DNA from: Rothia aeria
GTDB lineage: Bacteria; Actinomycetota; Actinomycetes; Actinomycetales; Micrococcaceae
Direction: 5' to 3'
Assembly (NCBI GenBank): GCA_002355935.1
Contig: AP017895.1
Span: 2,480,001 to 2,544,000 of the forward strand
DNA length: 64,000 bases
In this document: positions 46,528 to 55,576 of the stretch, one piece after another
How the letters are laid out: the number at the start of each line of letters is the position of its first letter
How positions within the stretch are numbered: position 1 is the stretch's first letter
Notes under the pieces: generated by a model
Database searches by the model: none
Told to the model about the DNA's origin: nothing
What the model saw: only the letters and a program-made list of their open reading frames with translations
Position numbers and translations under genes: made by a program

Positions 46528-48099
46528 TTAGAGAGCGTACGCCCACTGTTTCAGCTCGTTGCACACGGCGAGTATCTGCTGGTGGATGGCCCACCGCTCT
46601 TCAGAGTCTGCCGGTGCCTGCAGCAGGGTCTCCGCCAGTTCCCTCACGTGCTGGGAGCGTTCATTCATGTGGGCCACCTGCGAGCCGTTGAGCAGCCGGG
46701 AACCGACCGGGTACTCGGCGCGTATTTCTGCCTCATAGTCGCTGTCGTAGTCCACACTGAAAGTGTTGCGCACGGCCGGGTTGAAGATGCACCCGGCGAA
46801 CGAATTATCGGGGGTGCTGTACTGCACCTCGTCAAGGCTGACGCTCTGGCAGAAGAGGGCGGGGCCATAGGTGACGGGCCCTTCATAGCAGCTTCCGGAG
46901 AACACCCCGGAGGTATCGCCGTAGCCTTCACCATCTTGTGGGGGCACACACTGCAGGTAGAGGCAGTCGCCGAAGTCTGCCTTCGCCTCATAGGTGTTGT
47001 AGGACAGCTCGGTATCCTGCCCAAGGTAGATGCTCTCACGCATGGTGACATCGCCCTCGTAGGTGTTGATATTGATATCAGTGAGCCCGTAGTAGACATT
47101 GTGACTGTAGTCGATAGGCCCGGCAAACGTGGTTTCTTCGTGTTCAAGGTCTGCGAAGAAGACGCTGCGGCTGTAGTCTGCGAGGCGTTCCCCATCGCCG
47201 TAGCCCAACCTGGTTTTTCCGTGGTAGATACAGTTATTGGCGGTAACCCCCTGAAGGTAGCTGGAGGATAAGTCAATATGCTCCCCGTAGTAGAGGCACC
47301 GGCTCAGGTTGGCGTGGCCGTGGTGGGTGATGTCGATCCAGGTGTTGCCGTGGTAGAGGCACCCGCTCAGATCGGCTTCCTGGAGGCATACACCCTGTAT
47401 GCTCACGCCCTGCTCGTAGATGGTCGAAGATGCGTTTAACACCCCGTTAAAGTGGACTTTATTGAAATGGACATCGGCACCGTAGATGCTGTGGGAGAAG
47501 TCGACGTCGCCATTAAAGACGGTGTCGTTAAAGATGGCGTCCGCGAGGTAGGTTGAGCTGGAGAAGTCAGCATCCGCACAGAATGTTGCCTCAGCCATAT
47601 TGAGCGGCACGCTCCAGTAGGAGCCGGAAAGGTTCACCGGGTAGAAGAACACACTGCCGGAGAAATCATAGGCGAAACCGGACCAGGGCCCGGGGCTCTC
47701 ACGGGTACCGATCACGCGCGTGTGCACCGCCAGCAGCAGGGTGAGGCGCACGGTGACTTCAGCATCGAATTCGGCCTTGTCGTGCGGGAAGTTCCGTTTG
47801 TCTTCCTCACTCAGCGCCGGGTCTGGCTCGTCACGGCTGAGTATCTTGTATTCGGGGGCCATAGGGTACGGGGAGCGAATGTAGGCGCACAGGCTGTCAA
47901 TGAGCGCGGTGGCCTCGGCGTGGCGGGTGGGGCCGGGCAGGGTCTCGTCGGCCAACCATTCGTCAATGAGCCATATGAGGGACTGGGCTCCGCTAAGGCG
48001 CGTGACGGGGGCAGGGTCAGCGAGCTGTTCCAGTGCGGAGATGTAACGGGCTTGGCGGTCGAAACGAGGGTCGGGGGCTGGTGAGTCGGTTGTGGGCAT
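46528..48099 (-). CDS. P10: 11-residue-repeat protein, first gene of the array
   Basis: About 523 residues from ATG 48099 (GAGGT 6 bp upstream); ATG 48111 is in frame. N-terminal domain RQARYISALEQLADPAPVTR, LIWLIDEWLADETLPGPT, SLCAYIRSPYPMAPEYKILS, then VRLTLLLAVHTRVI. WSGFAYDFSGSVFFYPVNLS opens the repeats, which are more divergent than in P8 (FSSSTYLADAI, FNDTVFNGDVD, FSHSIYGADVH, LSGCLYHGNTW). The C-terminal domain resembles P7 (SRLLNGSQVAHMNERSQHVR, AVCNELKQWAYAL). It borders a 419-bp intergenic region. Confidence 0.8.
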   Translation of the reverse strand: MPTTDSPAPDPRFDRQARYISALEQLADPAPVTRLSGAQSLIWLIDEWLADETLPGPTRHAEATALIDSLCAYIRSPYPMAPEYKILSRDEPDPALSEEDKRNFPHDKAEFDAEVTVRLTLLLAVHTRVIGTRESPGPWSGFAYDFSGSVFFYPVNLSGSYWSVPLNMAEATFCADADFSSSTYLADAIFNDTVFNGDVDFSHSIYGADVHFNKVHFNGVLNASSTIYEQGVSIQGVCLQEADLSGCLYHGNTWIDITHHGHANLSRCLYYGEHIDLSSSYLQGVTANNCIYHGKTRLGYGDGERLADYSRSVFFADLEHEETTFAGPIDYSHNVYYGLTDININTYEGDVTMRESIYLGQDTELSYNTYEAKADFGDCLYLQCVPPQDGEGYGDTSGVFSGSCYEGPVTYGPALFCQSVSLDEVQYSTPDNSFAGCIFNPAVRNTFSVDYDSDYEAEIRAEYPVGSRLLNGSQVAHMNERSQHVRELAETLLQAPADSEERWAIHQQILAVCNELKQWAYAL

Positions 48100-48518
48100 G
48101 GTGTACCTCATCAGGTATGTGCGGCTGGTGTTGTCCCCTCAGCTTACGGGAGTGCTCGCCGGTCCGCACTTAATTTTGTCGGTTATACATTGATTATGCA
48201 TAAAAGTCTCAGGTTCAGGTTGCAGGTGACCTACATTTTTTCAGATGTTGCGCACACAACAATAAGGTTTTCTGCTTGAAGTTTCTAAGGGCCACACCCC
48301 ACAGGACGCAACGTGAGGCACCACCGCAAGAACACGCCAGCTACGGGAAAACTATGCACCGACTAGGGAAAATACTGCATACCCGGAACAGGCGTCAGGT
48401 GCCCAGCGGCGGCACCTGGCACGCACAGGATGCACCACGGTGCCCACGGAAGCGGTAGACGGGCATGTGCGGAAAATAACGGATATTCAGGGTGCATCAC
48501 CCGCTACCAAGCAGTGGA
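48100..48518. other. 419-bp intergenic region P10 / HepT gene
   Basis: Contains the P10 promoter candidate at its left end and presumably the end of the HepT/MntA transcript at its right end. I see no convincing gene or RNA. Confidence 0.45.
48133..48150 (-). promoter_or_regulatory. Candidate -10 region of P10 (variant)
   Basis: Minus strand reads CCCGTAAGCTGAGGGGAC, with TAAGCT in place of TATGCT, about 42 bp before the P10 start. The flanking GAGGGG matches the P2 copy. Confidence 0.4.
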
Positions 48519-48872
48519 CTATTTGCTAGAAGCTAGGGTGTCACGAGTTGTTTGGATACCCTTAAGGACCTCTACCAGTCTGGTGGAACTAACTTCCCAT
48601 ATGATGCCCATATCAAGTTGCCGGTATCCGTGAGAAATGATGTGTCGCATTGCAATCAGATATTGCCATTCAGGCGCATGATGCATTTCGCAGAATTCGG
48701 GAAATTTCCGACGAATAGTTGCCAGGTTTTCACCAAGCTCATGCAGTCTCATGCAAACCGCGCTCTGAATTAGATCTGAATCCATGAATTCGTCATAGCT
48801 GGGCGGTAAAAACCCGAGCAGACGATGCCCAGAATCCAGCGCATTTTCAAGATAAGGTAACGGGGTTTTCAT
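48519..48872 (-). CDS. HepT-like HEPN toxin
   Basis: 117 residues, all-alpha. The HEPN R-x4-H-x-Y motif is RHIISHGY at about residues 75-82, with ICLRLHELGENL-like helix (VCMRLHELGENLATIRRKF) before it. HepT proteins are the toxin half of HEPN/MNT pairs: RNA-cleaving or neutralised by AMPylation of the Tyr by the MNT partner. Start ATG overlaps the partner's stop (ATGA). It lies between the array and menB. Confidence 0.87.
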   Translation of the reverse strand: MKTPLPYLENALDSGHRLLGFLPPSYDEFMDSDLIQSAVCMRLHELGENLATIRRKFPEFCEMHHAPEWQYLIAMRHIISHGYRQLDMGIIWEVSSTRLVEVLKGIQTTRDTLASSK

Positions 48873-49183
48873 AGGGGAAGCTCAATAAGGTCCGGCTCTA
48901 TATACTGCCACATGCGTGGATCAATTGATAACGCAAGATCCACTGGACGGTGCAGTTCTTGTTCCAGCTCAACCGCAGCATCCACACTCTTGCAGAAAGC
49001 TTGGTAACCGGAATCATTTCCGAACTCTACAAGTATGTCAATATCACTAGTGGGGGTGAGCTCGTTACGTGCCGCACTCCCAAAAAGGCGAGCGCGGGTA
49101 GCACCGTAAGCACGCAAAATGTTAAGTACGCGCTCCTCATGTGGAAGAGCGTACATACGTTGAATACCGGCTACGCCACTCAT
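48869..49183 (-). CDS. MntA-like minimal nucleotidyltransferase antitoxin
   Basis: 104 residues. The nucleotidyltransferase signature is ATRARLFGSAARNELTPTSD followed by DIDILVEF, i.e. GS-x10-D-x-D with both aspartates intact. MntA proteins AMPylate and silence the HepT partner. Start ATG 49183 is preferred (MSGVAGIQRMYALPHEE); longer frames upstream overlap the divergent menB start. It is the first gene of the pair, overlapping hepT by 4 bp. Confidence 0.87.
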   Translation of the reverse strand: MSGVAGIQRMYALPHEERVLNILRAYGATRARLFGSAARNELTPTSDIDILVEFGNDSGYQAFCKSVDAAVELEQELHRPVDLALSIDPRMWQYIEPDLIELPL

Positions 49184-49280
49184 GCCCTGATTGTAGCATT
49201 TGACGGGCTGTTCCCTTGAGGGTGCAGCACCGTTTCGCCCTTGGGACACGGGCGGGTGAACCCCGCGTAAAATAGGGGGC

Positions 49281-50233
49281 ATGACTGTTACGTTCCCTCC
49301 CCAGGTTTCCGATATTTTCAACCCGCAGCACTGGCGCATCGTTGACGGGTTTGAGGATTTTACCGACATCACCTACCACCGCCAGGTGCAGCGCGACGAG
49401 ACGGGCGAAATCTTGCGCGACTTGCCGACCGTGCGCATTGCTTTTAACCGGCCCGAGGTGCGTAACGCCTTCCGCCCGCATACTGTGGACGAACTCTACC
49501 GGGCGCTCGATCATGCCCGCATGACCTCTGATGTAGGCGCTGTGCTTCTGACAGGGAACGGCCCCTCCCCAAAGATGGCGGGTGGGCGTTCTGCTCGGGC
49601 GGTGACCAGCGCATCCGTGGGCGCGACGGCTACCACTACGCCAGCGGCGACACCGCCGAATCTATTGACCCTGCACGTGCTGGGCGGCTGCATATTCTGG
49701 AGGTGCAGCGCCTGATTCGTACCATGCCCAAGGTTGTGATCGCTCTGGTCTCTGGGTGGGCTGCGGGTGGCGGGCATTCCCTGCACGTGGTTGCGGATTT
49801 GACCATAGCCTCCGAAGAGTACGGCAAGTTTAAGCAGACCGACGCGACTGTTGGCTCTTTCGACGCGGGCTACGGTTCGGCGCTTTTGGCGCGGCAGGTT
49901 GGGCAGAAGTTTGCGCGCGAAATCTTTTTCCTCGCCAAAGAGTACGATGCGCAGCGCATGTACGAGATGGGTGCCGTTAATGATGTGGTGCCCCACGCAG
50001 AGCTGGAAAATAAGGGTCTGGAATATGCGGCTCATATTGCCCGGCAGTCTCCGCAGGCTATCCGTATGCTCAAGTACGCCTTCAACCTGCCCGATGACGG
50101 TATGCTCGGGCAGCAGGTTTTCGCGGGAGAGGCAACCCGCATGGCGTATATGACCGACGAGGCTGTGGAGGGGCGCGATGCGTTTCTACAAAAGCGTGAC
50201 CCCGACTGGTCGAACTATCCCTACTATTTCTAG
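49281..50233 (+). CDS. menB: 1,4-dihydroxy-2-naphthoyl-CoA synthase (frame broken by one base)
   Basis: A crotonase-fold enzyme closing the naphthoate ring. The N-terminal part has DITYHRQVQRDETG and VRIAFNRPEVRNAFRPHTVD. One base added in the C4 run 49567-49570 gives AFCSGGDQRIRGRDGYHYAS, then VVIALVSGWAAGGGHSLHVV (oxyanion hole), TDATVGSFDAGYGSALLARQ and the ending RDPDWSNYPYYF, all diagnostic of MenB. About 317 residues. AGGGGG precedes ATG 49281. First gene of menB-menE-menA. Confidence 0.92.
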
Positions 50234-50325
50234 GGTTTTACGCGTTGCAGAATAACCGTTCTGTTGTGCCGGGAGGCCACTGCGATCCCCGTAAGTCCCG
50301 GGTGGATAGCGGCGAAGCAGGCGCT

Positions 50326-51731
50326 ATGACGGGTGCATTCCCCGGTTCACTCACGCCGCTTCCTGCTCCACGCCAGGATGCGCTGCATCCGCACGCGGTC
50401 ATCCTCAGCGCCGATGAGCCCGCCAATCCGCAAGAGATTCTGCGCGCCTTCGAGCGCTCTCTTACCGGGGACTTGCCGAACAGTGCTCGGAATGGTCAAG
50501 ACCCGCTCGGGCAAACAGAAGACCCGGAGTCTATTGCGCTCGTGGTGGGCACCTCCGGGTCCACGGGTGCACCCAAACAGACGGCGTTAAGCGTACGGGC
50601 GTTGCGGGCATCCGCTCGGGCGACCGAGAGGTTTTTTGCGGACTACCCTTCGGCCGGTTCAGCTAAACCGCAGAGGGCTACTTCTGAGGTTCCTGCGCAA
50701 TGGCTTCTCGCCCTGCCCGCGCACTATGTGGCGGGGGCTCAGGTTCTCGCCCGGTCGGTGCTCGCCGGAACGACGCCGGTAGTTGCCGCATCGATCACCG
50801 ACGGGGTTAGTTTTACACCCGAAGTATTTCTGAACGCCGCCGAACGGCTCAGCTGCGCCCGCCGGTTCGTCTCTCTTGTGCCCACGCAGGTGCATAAGCT
50901 CCTAGAAGCCGCCGAAGCCAGCCCCGCACTGGGGTCAGAAATTTACGATGCGCTCGGCCAGTTCACCGGAATCCTGCTTGGCGGCGCCCCGGCAAGCGCT
51001 TCCCTGCTGGCAGCCGCGCGCGAGCTTGGGCTGAACGTGGTCACCACCTATGGCAGCGCAGAAACCGCCGGTGGGTGCGTCTATTCGGGGGTAGCCCTGC
51101 CCGGGGTGCGGCTGCGTGTGGTTCCCGAGGACGCAGGTTTAGCAGACAGCCCGGTTGTGGCCGGGGCTGAAGCGGCCGGGCGTATCTGGCTCGGTGGTGA
51201 GCACCTTGCCAGCGGGTACTTGGGCGATAGCGCGCGCACCGCATCGCATTTCTTCGTTGATGCCCACGGGTGCCGGTGGTACCGCACCGACGATTACGGC
51301 TCACTCGTGCCCCCGCCCCAAACACTCCCGAGGACGGTGGTGCTCCGGCGCTGAGTGTTCTGGGGCGCTCCGATGATGTGATTATTACCGGCGGGGTGAA
51401 AGTCTCTTCTCACGCAGTCGCCGCCGTCCTTGAAAGCCACCCGGCGGTGCGTGAGGCTGCGGTGGCCGGTGTTCCCGACGCGCGGTGGGGGGCCGCCGTC
51501 ATTGCCGCCGTCACCCTGCGGAACCTGCCCGGGCATTATGGTGCGGACGCTGCCGAAACAGCAAGGCAGCTGCAGCAGCTGTGCGGCGCACGGCTGGGTG
51601 CGGCGGGCGTGCCGAAGGTGGTGCGTATTGTGCCTGATTTTCCGGCCACAAGCACGGGCAAACCTGACCGGCTGGCAATATACAGTATGCTGTGTAAGGC
51701 GCACGCCGAGCAGCAAACCAACCGTGTGTGA
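50326..51731 (+). CDS. menE: o-Succinylbenzoate-CoA ligase (frame broken by one base)
   Basis: An AMP-forming acyl-CoA ligase. The P-loop is LVVGTSGSTGAPKQTALS, the adenine-binding motif TTYGSAETAGGCVY, then WYRTDDYGS. One base added in the C5 run 51310-51314 leads to DDVIITGGVKVSSHAVAAVL and the C-terminal lysine in FPATSTGKPDRLAIY. About 468 residues from ATG 50326, with a TTG at 50245 also in frame. It follows menB and precedes menA by 14 bp. Confidence 0.9.
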
Positions 51732-51745
51732 AGGAGGGCATAGCC

Positions 51746-52636
51746 GTGGCATCACCGGCAGAATGGATTGAGGGGGCGCGTCTGCGCACCCTACCGCTTG
51801 CTTTGGCGCCGATCGTGGCGGGGTCTGTGGCGGCGGCCGAGCTGCATTCGTTCCGTCCCCTACGAGCTGTGCTTGCTCTTCTGGTGGCGTTCTTCCTGCA
51901 GGTGGGCGTGAACTACGCGAATGACTACTCTGACGGTGTCAAAGGCACCGATGAGGGCAGGGTCGGCCCGATGCGCCTTGTCGGTTCAGGTGCGGCAAGC
52001 CCGAAAGCGGTTAAGTTCGCCGCGTTTTTGTGTTTCGGTCTCGCCGTGTGTTCCGGTGTGTTGCTGGTGGCGTTAGCGAACCAGTGGTGGTTCCTGGCGG
52101 TTGGCGCATCCGCGCTTTTTGCGGCGTGGGGGTACACCGGCGGGAAACGGCCCTACGGGTATATGGGTTTGGGTGACGTGTTCGTGTTCATCTATTTTGG
52201 GCTGGTTGCCACTTTAGGCACGTTATTCACGCAAACTAATCAGCTGACGCTCACCGGGTGGGTGGGGGCCGGAGCGGTGGGCCTGATCTCGTGTGCGCTG
52301 CTCATGGCGAATAATGTGCGCGACATCCCCACCGATAGTGAATCGGGTAAGCTCACCCTGGCGGTGCGGCTGGGTGATAGGGCCGCACGCATCACCTACG
52401 CGGTTGAGATGATCCTGGCGATTCTGCTGTGTACCGTGCTGGTGCCGCAGAACCCGTGGTTTGCGCTGATTTTTGTGCTGGTAGGGCCGACCGTTTACTC
52501 ATGCGTGACGGTGCTTTCTGGGCGCACCGGCAAAGACCTCATCCCCGTGCTGAAACAGGCCGGTATTGTGGCGCTGGCGTACAGCCTGCTCATGGGGCTG
52601 GCGGTATTCTTGGGGAACTTCAACTCGCTCTCCTAA
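51746..52636 (+). CDS. menA: 1,4-dihydroxy-2-naphthoate polyprenyltransferase
   Basis: A UbiA-family membrane enzyme of about 296 residues that attaches the polyprenyl tail. The first Asp-rich motif is VNYANDYSDGVKGTDEGR, the second lies in NNVRDIPTDSESGKLTLAVR. About eight to nine hydrophobic helices follow. GTG 51746 is chosen: AAGGAGG lies 8 bp upstream, while the GTG at 51728 overlaps it. It would use the product of the prenyl synthase at 12.1-13.1 kb. Confidence 0.94.
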   Translation: MASPAEWIEGARLRTLPLALAPIVAGSVAAAELHSFRPLRAVLALLVAFFLQVGVNYANDYSDGVKGTDEGRVGPMRLVGSGAASPKAVKFAAFLCFGLAVCSGVLLVALANQWWFLAVGASALFAAWGYTGGKRPYGYMGLGDVFVFIYFGLVATLGTLFTQTNQLTLTGWVGAGAVGLISCALLMANNVRDIPTDSESGKLTLAVRLGDRAARITYAVEMILAILLCTVLVPQNPWFALIFVLVGPTVYSCVTVLSGRTGKDLIPVLKQAGIVALAYSLLMGLAVFLGNFNSLS

Positions 52637-52696
52637 CCCCCTGCCCCATAAGCTTTTGCGGGTTTTCCCGGCCCGCGCAGGCCGCACAGGCTGTTG

Positions 52697-53245
52697 CTAG
52701 GCGTAGTAGGTGTTCAGGTGCGCCAGGTAATCACCCGCACTGTCTGCCACCAGCTGGGCGGCGGCTTCATCGTAGCTCTCATAGGTGTCGATGGTGTGGA
52801 ACGTGAAGAGAGGCTGATAATTGGCGCTAATATAGTTAGCCGTCAGCTCGAAGGGGCGCAGGGTTTCAGCAACAGTGTACCCAACGGAGCCTTCCGCACT
52901 GTACTCTGAGGCGGGAGCGCCCAGCGAGACGGCAATACCGAGTTTCTTATTCTCGAATGCCTTACCCTTTGATCCGTAGGCCCACCCGTACGTCAGCACC
53001 TCGTCGCACCACTGTTTCAGAAGCGGAGGGCAGTTAAACCAGTACACCGGAAACTGAAGCACAATGTTCTGGTGCTCTTCCACGAGAGCCTGCTCGCGCT
53101 CTACATCAATCACACCGTCGGGGTACTCGCTGTACAGCTCATGCACGGTAAACCGGTCCGGATGCTGGCGCAGCATCTGCACCCAGGTTTTGTTGACCGT
53201 AGACTCGTGGATATTCGGGTGAGTAACAATTACAAGGGTTTTCAT
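52697..53245 (-). CDS. Flavodoxin-fold NAD(P)H oxidoreductase
   Basis: 182 residues. KTLVIVTHPNIHESTVNKTW is the FMN-binding first loop; LQFPVYWFNCPPLLKQWCDE and GWAYGSKGKAFENKKLGIAV are typical of the KefF/YwrO/MdaB quinone reductase group. It reduces quinones with two electrons from NAD(P)H. GGAAGG precedes ATG 53245. Its place next to menA may be incidental. Confidence 0.87.
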   Translation of the reverse strand: MKTLVIVTHPNIHESTVNKTWVQMLRQHPDRFTVHELYSEYPDGVIDVEREQALVEEHQNIVLQFPVYWFNCPPLLKQWCDEVLTYGWAYGSKGKAFENKKLGIAVSLGAPASEYSAEGSVGYTVAETLRPFELTANYISANYQPLFTFHTIDTYESYDEAAAQLVADSAGDYLAHLNTYYA

Positions 53246-53336
53246 GGTATTTCCTTCCGTTCGACGTTAGAAAATACCCATAGTATCTATGCCGTTTGGC
53301 TCTGACAATACCCCAGGGCACCCGTTCGGCTAACGG

Positions 53337-54035
53337 CTACACAGCGATCTCCCGCAGGGAGGTGCGCTGCTGACCGTGCGCATCGAAATTCTTCGGATCC
53401 AGCCATTGCAGCAACCGGTGTTTACGCTGCTCCCATTCGGTATCCAGCATTGAATACCACGCCGTATCGCGGTTGCGGCCTTTATATACGACGGCTTGGC
53501 GGAACGTTCCCTCATAGGTGAAGCCTAGGCGCTCGGCTGCGCGGCGTGAAGGCTCATTCAGTGCATCGCATTTCCACTCGTAGCGGCGATAGTGCAGCGT
53601 CTCAAACACGTACTGCGCCAGCAGGTACTGCACTTCCGTGGCGGCGCGCGTGCGTTTTAGACGTTCGCCATAGGTCACGCTGCCCACCTCGATAACACGG
53701 TGGGCGGGGTTAATGCGCATGAGCGCTAAAGTGCCAATCGCACGCCCATCCTGATCTATCACAGTCAGATAGTACGGGTCGGTGGATTCCTCCATGCGCT
53801 TGAGGAGGGTCTCTAACTCTGCTCGGTCAGCAACAGGGTTCAGGGACAAATAGGTGAAACTTGGTTTGGGCGCTTCAGGGCCGTAGACCTCGTACAGGTC
53901 GTCGCCGTGGCGTTCTGCATCAAGTTTTTCGAGGCGGCAGTAGCGCCCCTGTAAACAATCAACACTGGGGGCCTCACCCGCGCGGTAGTCGGGCAGGGCA
54001 TCGCCGATAGGCTGCTGGTAGTCGTTATATCGCAT
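53337..54035 (-). CDS. GNAT family N-acetyltransferase
   Basis: About 232 residues, RimJ/RimL-like. MRYNDYQQPIGDALPDYRAG opens the protein. The acetyl-CoA core shows AIGTLALMRINPAHRVIEVG, then TRAATEVQYLLAQYVFETLH and the C-terminal YRRYEWKCDALNEPSRRAAE with RLGFTYEGTFRQAVVYKGRN. The substrate is unknown. ATG 54035 is chosen; a TTG 12 bp upstream is in frame. Confidence 0.87.
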   Translation of the reverse strand: MRYNDYQQPIGDALPDYRAGEAPSVDCLQGRYCRLEKLDAERHGDDLYEVYGPEAPKPSFTYLSLNPVADRAELETLLKRMEESTDPYYLTVIDQDGRAIGTLALMRINPAHRVIEVGSVTYGERLKRTRAATEVQYLLAQYVFETLHYRRYEWKCDALNEPSRRAAERLGFTYEGTFRQAVVYKGRNRDTAWYSMLDTEWEQRKHRLLQWLDPKNFDAHGQQRTSLREIAV

Positions 54036-54117
54036 GGGTTTTCTCAAATTTTTCGGTTGCGGCAGGTGCTTCTTTATCGTACCTGCAGAAGCACCAGCCC
54101 TCAGCGATTTCCTCTGT

Positions 54118-54864
54118 TTATAGTCCGTACATTGTTTTCATGGCAGCCCATATGATGCCGGGCTGCTCACTGATAGCCTCATGGCTGGCGAACGGCACAT
54201 TCATCAGGTGCGCCTCGGGCAGGTGCTCACGCAGTTCCGCCAGCTCTTGTAGAGAAAACAGAAAATCGTTCTCCCCACGCGCGGCCAGCACAGGCACCTT
54301 AATCGCGGAAACATGCTCGTTCAGGTATCCTGTCTCCGTGGTGTCCAGCCACCGGTGACGCAGATCGTCTACAAGTGTCTCAAGGTGAGGGCGCGGATTC
54401 AGCCTCTCGTAGGATGCGACCCTGTCAGCCATGCGCTCACGGAAAAGTGCGGGCGACAGGTTCTCAAACATCTCCCGTACGGAGGCATCCTGTACACCAC
54501 TCCACGACGAACCAACAGTCACTACCGAAAGCACTCGTGTATCCTCAGCCGCTAGCCGGTAAGCCGCCGTGCCGCCATCGCTGAAACCAAAGACATGGTA
54601 TTCCCGCAGCCCGGTAACCTGCACAATATGACGCGCGTCTTCGGCAAGCTGCGCGTAGGTGAGTTCAGCCGTGCCGCGGGTGGAACGCCCGTGACCGCGT
54701 GCGTCGGTTTCAACCACAAAAAAGTGCTGCTGCAGCTCAGGCAGGATAGCAGCGAAATCCTCTGCTGACCCGAACCCACCGTGCAGAAGCAGCATGGCCG
54801 GGTTTTCAGGCTCACCGCTTAGACGGTAGAACAAATCAGCGTCTTGATAGTGCGTGGTGGGCAT
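54118..54864 (-). CDS. Alpha/beta hydrolase
   Basis: 248 residues. Oxyanion region LLLHGGFGSAEDF, DARGHGRS, nucleophile elbow GFSDGG, the acid in RGENDFLF and the histidine in PFASHEA complete the triad. Close to 3-oxoadipate enol-lactonase-like and esterase groups; no substrate can be named. GAGGAG precedes the ATG. Likely cotranscribed with the SRPBCC gene upstream (15 bp gap). Confidence 0.88.
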   Translation of the reverse strand: MPTTHYQDADLFYRLSGEPENPAMLLLHGGFGSAEDFAAILPELQQHFFVVETDARGHGRSTRGTAELTYAQLAEDARHIVQVTGLREYHVFGFSDGGTAAYRLAAEDTRVLSVVTVGSSWSGVQDASVREMFENLSPALFRERMADRVASYERLNPRPHLETLVDDLRHRWLDTTETGYLNEHVSAIKVPVLAARGENDFLFSLQELAELREHLPEAHLMNVPFASHEAISEQPGIIWAAMKTMYGL

Positions 54865-54879
54865 GTGCTTCTCCTCAAG

Positions 54880-55320
54880 TTATAAGACGTCTGCCCAGTC
54901 CACCTGGGACAGGGCCTCGTGACGTTTGCGGAACGTGTACTTCAGAATGGGCACACCAATGAGCCTGTCGATTAGGGCACCTAACCCTGTTGTGAATTCG
55001 ATGGTGTCTGTCATGCAGGTGCCGCCTGCTGAAGGCTCAAAGCGGTGTGTGTGACGGAATGTCCGGTAGGGGCCTTTACGCATAGTATCGGTGAACAGTG
55101 CTCCCCACTCATGCTTTTCCACCTCTGCACGGTGCCGCAGCCACAGGCCGCACACCCGGTACCTGAAATCTAGAATGTCGCCCAGCTGCCAGTGGTCAGT
55201 GCCGGTAAGCCAGCGGACGGGGAAGGGGAACTGCTGGCAGAACCCGGTTTGTGAGGTGCAGTACCGGAACACCTGATTGGGTGGAGCGTTCACCAGCACC
55301 TGGCGCGTGTACACCGCCAT
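54880..55320 (-). CDS. SRPBCC (polyketide cyclase/START-like) family protein
   Basis: About 146 residues starting MAVYTRQVLVNAPPNQVFRY, the typical first strand of SRPBCC proteins. Then PVRWLTGTDHWQLGDILDFR and TIEFTTGLGALIDRLIGVPI with a long C-terminal helix. These proteins bind hydrophobic ligands. ATG 55320 has AGAAGGG upstream. Function unknown. Confidence 0.78.
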   Translation of the reverse strand: MAVYTRQVLVNAPPNQVFRYCTSQTGFCQQFPFPVRWLTGTDHWQLGDILDFRYRVCGLWLRHRAEVEKHEWGALFTDTMRKGPYRTFRHTHRFEPSAGGTCMTDTIEFTTGLGALIDRLIGVPILKYTFRKRHEALSQVDWADVL

Positions 55321-55576
55321 ACTAATAGCCCTTCTACGACTGGTTGTATGCACAAGGTTAAGACGGCGGCGGCAGGCATCAGATGCTTTACCCGCACCAG
55401 CTTTTCGAGTCTTAACACCAGTGTTCTCAACCTACCACGGTGTCCCCGGTTTCTCTACTGTTCTCCTGTGCCAAAACCAGCCCACATGTGCCGCAGTACA
55501 ACCGTGCAGAAGACGCCCCGGGCGTTTAGGTGGTCAACCAGACGGGGTGGGCTTCCGCCCGCGTGCTCATGGCTTG

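Noticed and set aside
44386-47271. Long open frames on the plus strand across P8-P10 (411 and 317 codons)
   Set aside because: The minus-strand frames keep the 11-residue repeat and domain pattern throughout; the plus-strand frames are low-complexity antisense readings of it.
28932-48099. The 33-bp periodic DNA in this block as a CRISPR array or satellite repeat
   Set aside because: The periodicity follows the 11-residue protein repeat, the units differ at DNA level and continuous reading frames explain it; there are no identical repeats with unique spacers.
48276-48458. A 60-codon plus-strand frame in the P10 / HepT gap
   Set aside because: Very basic, no ribosome-binding site and no family similarity.
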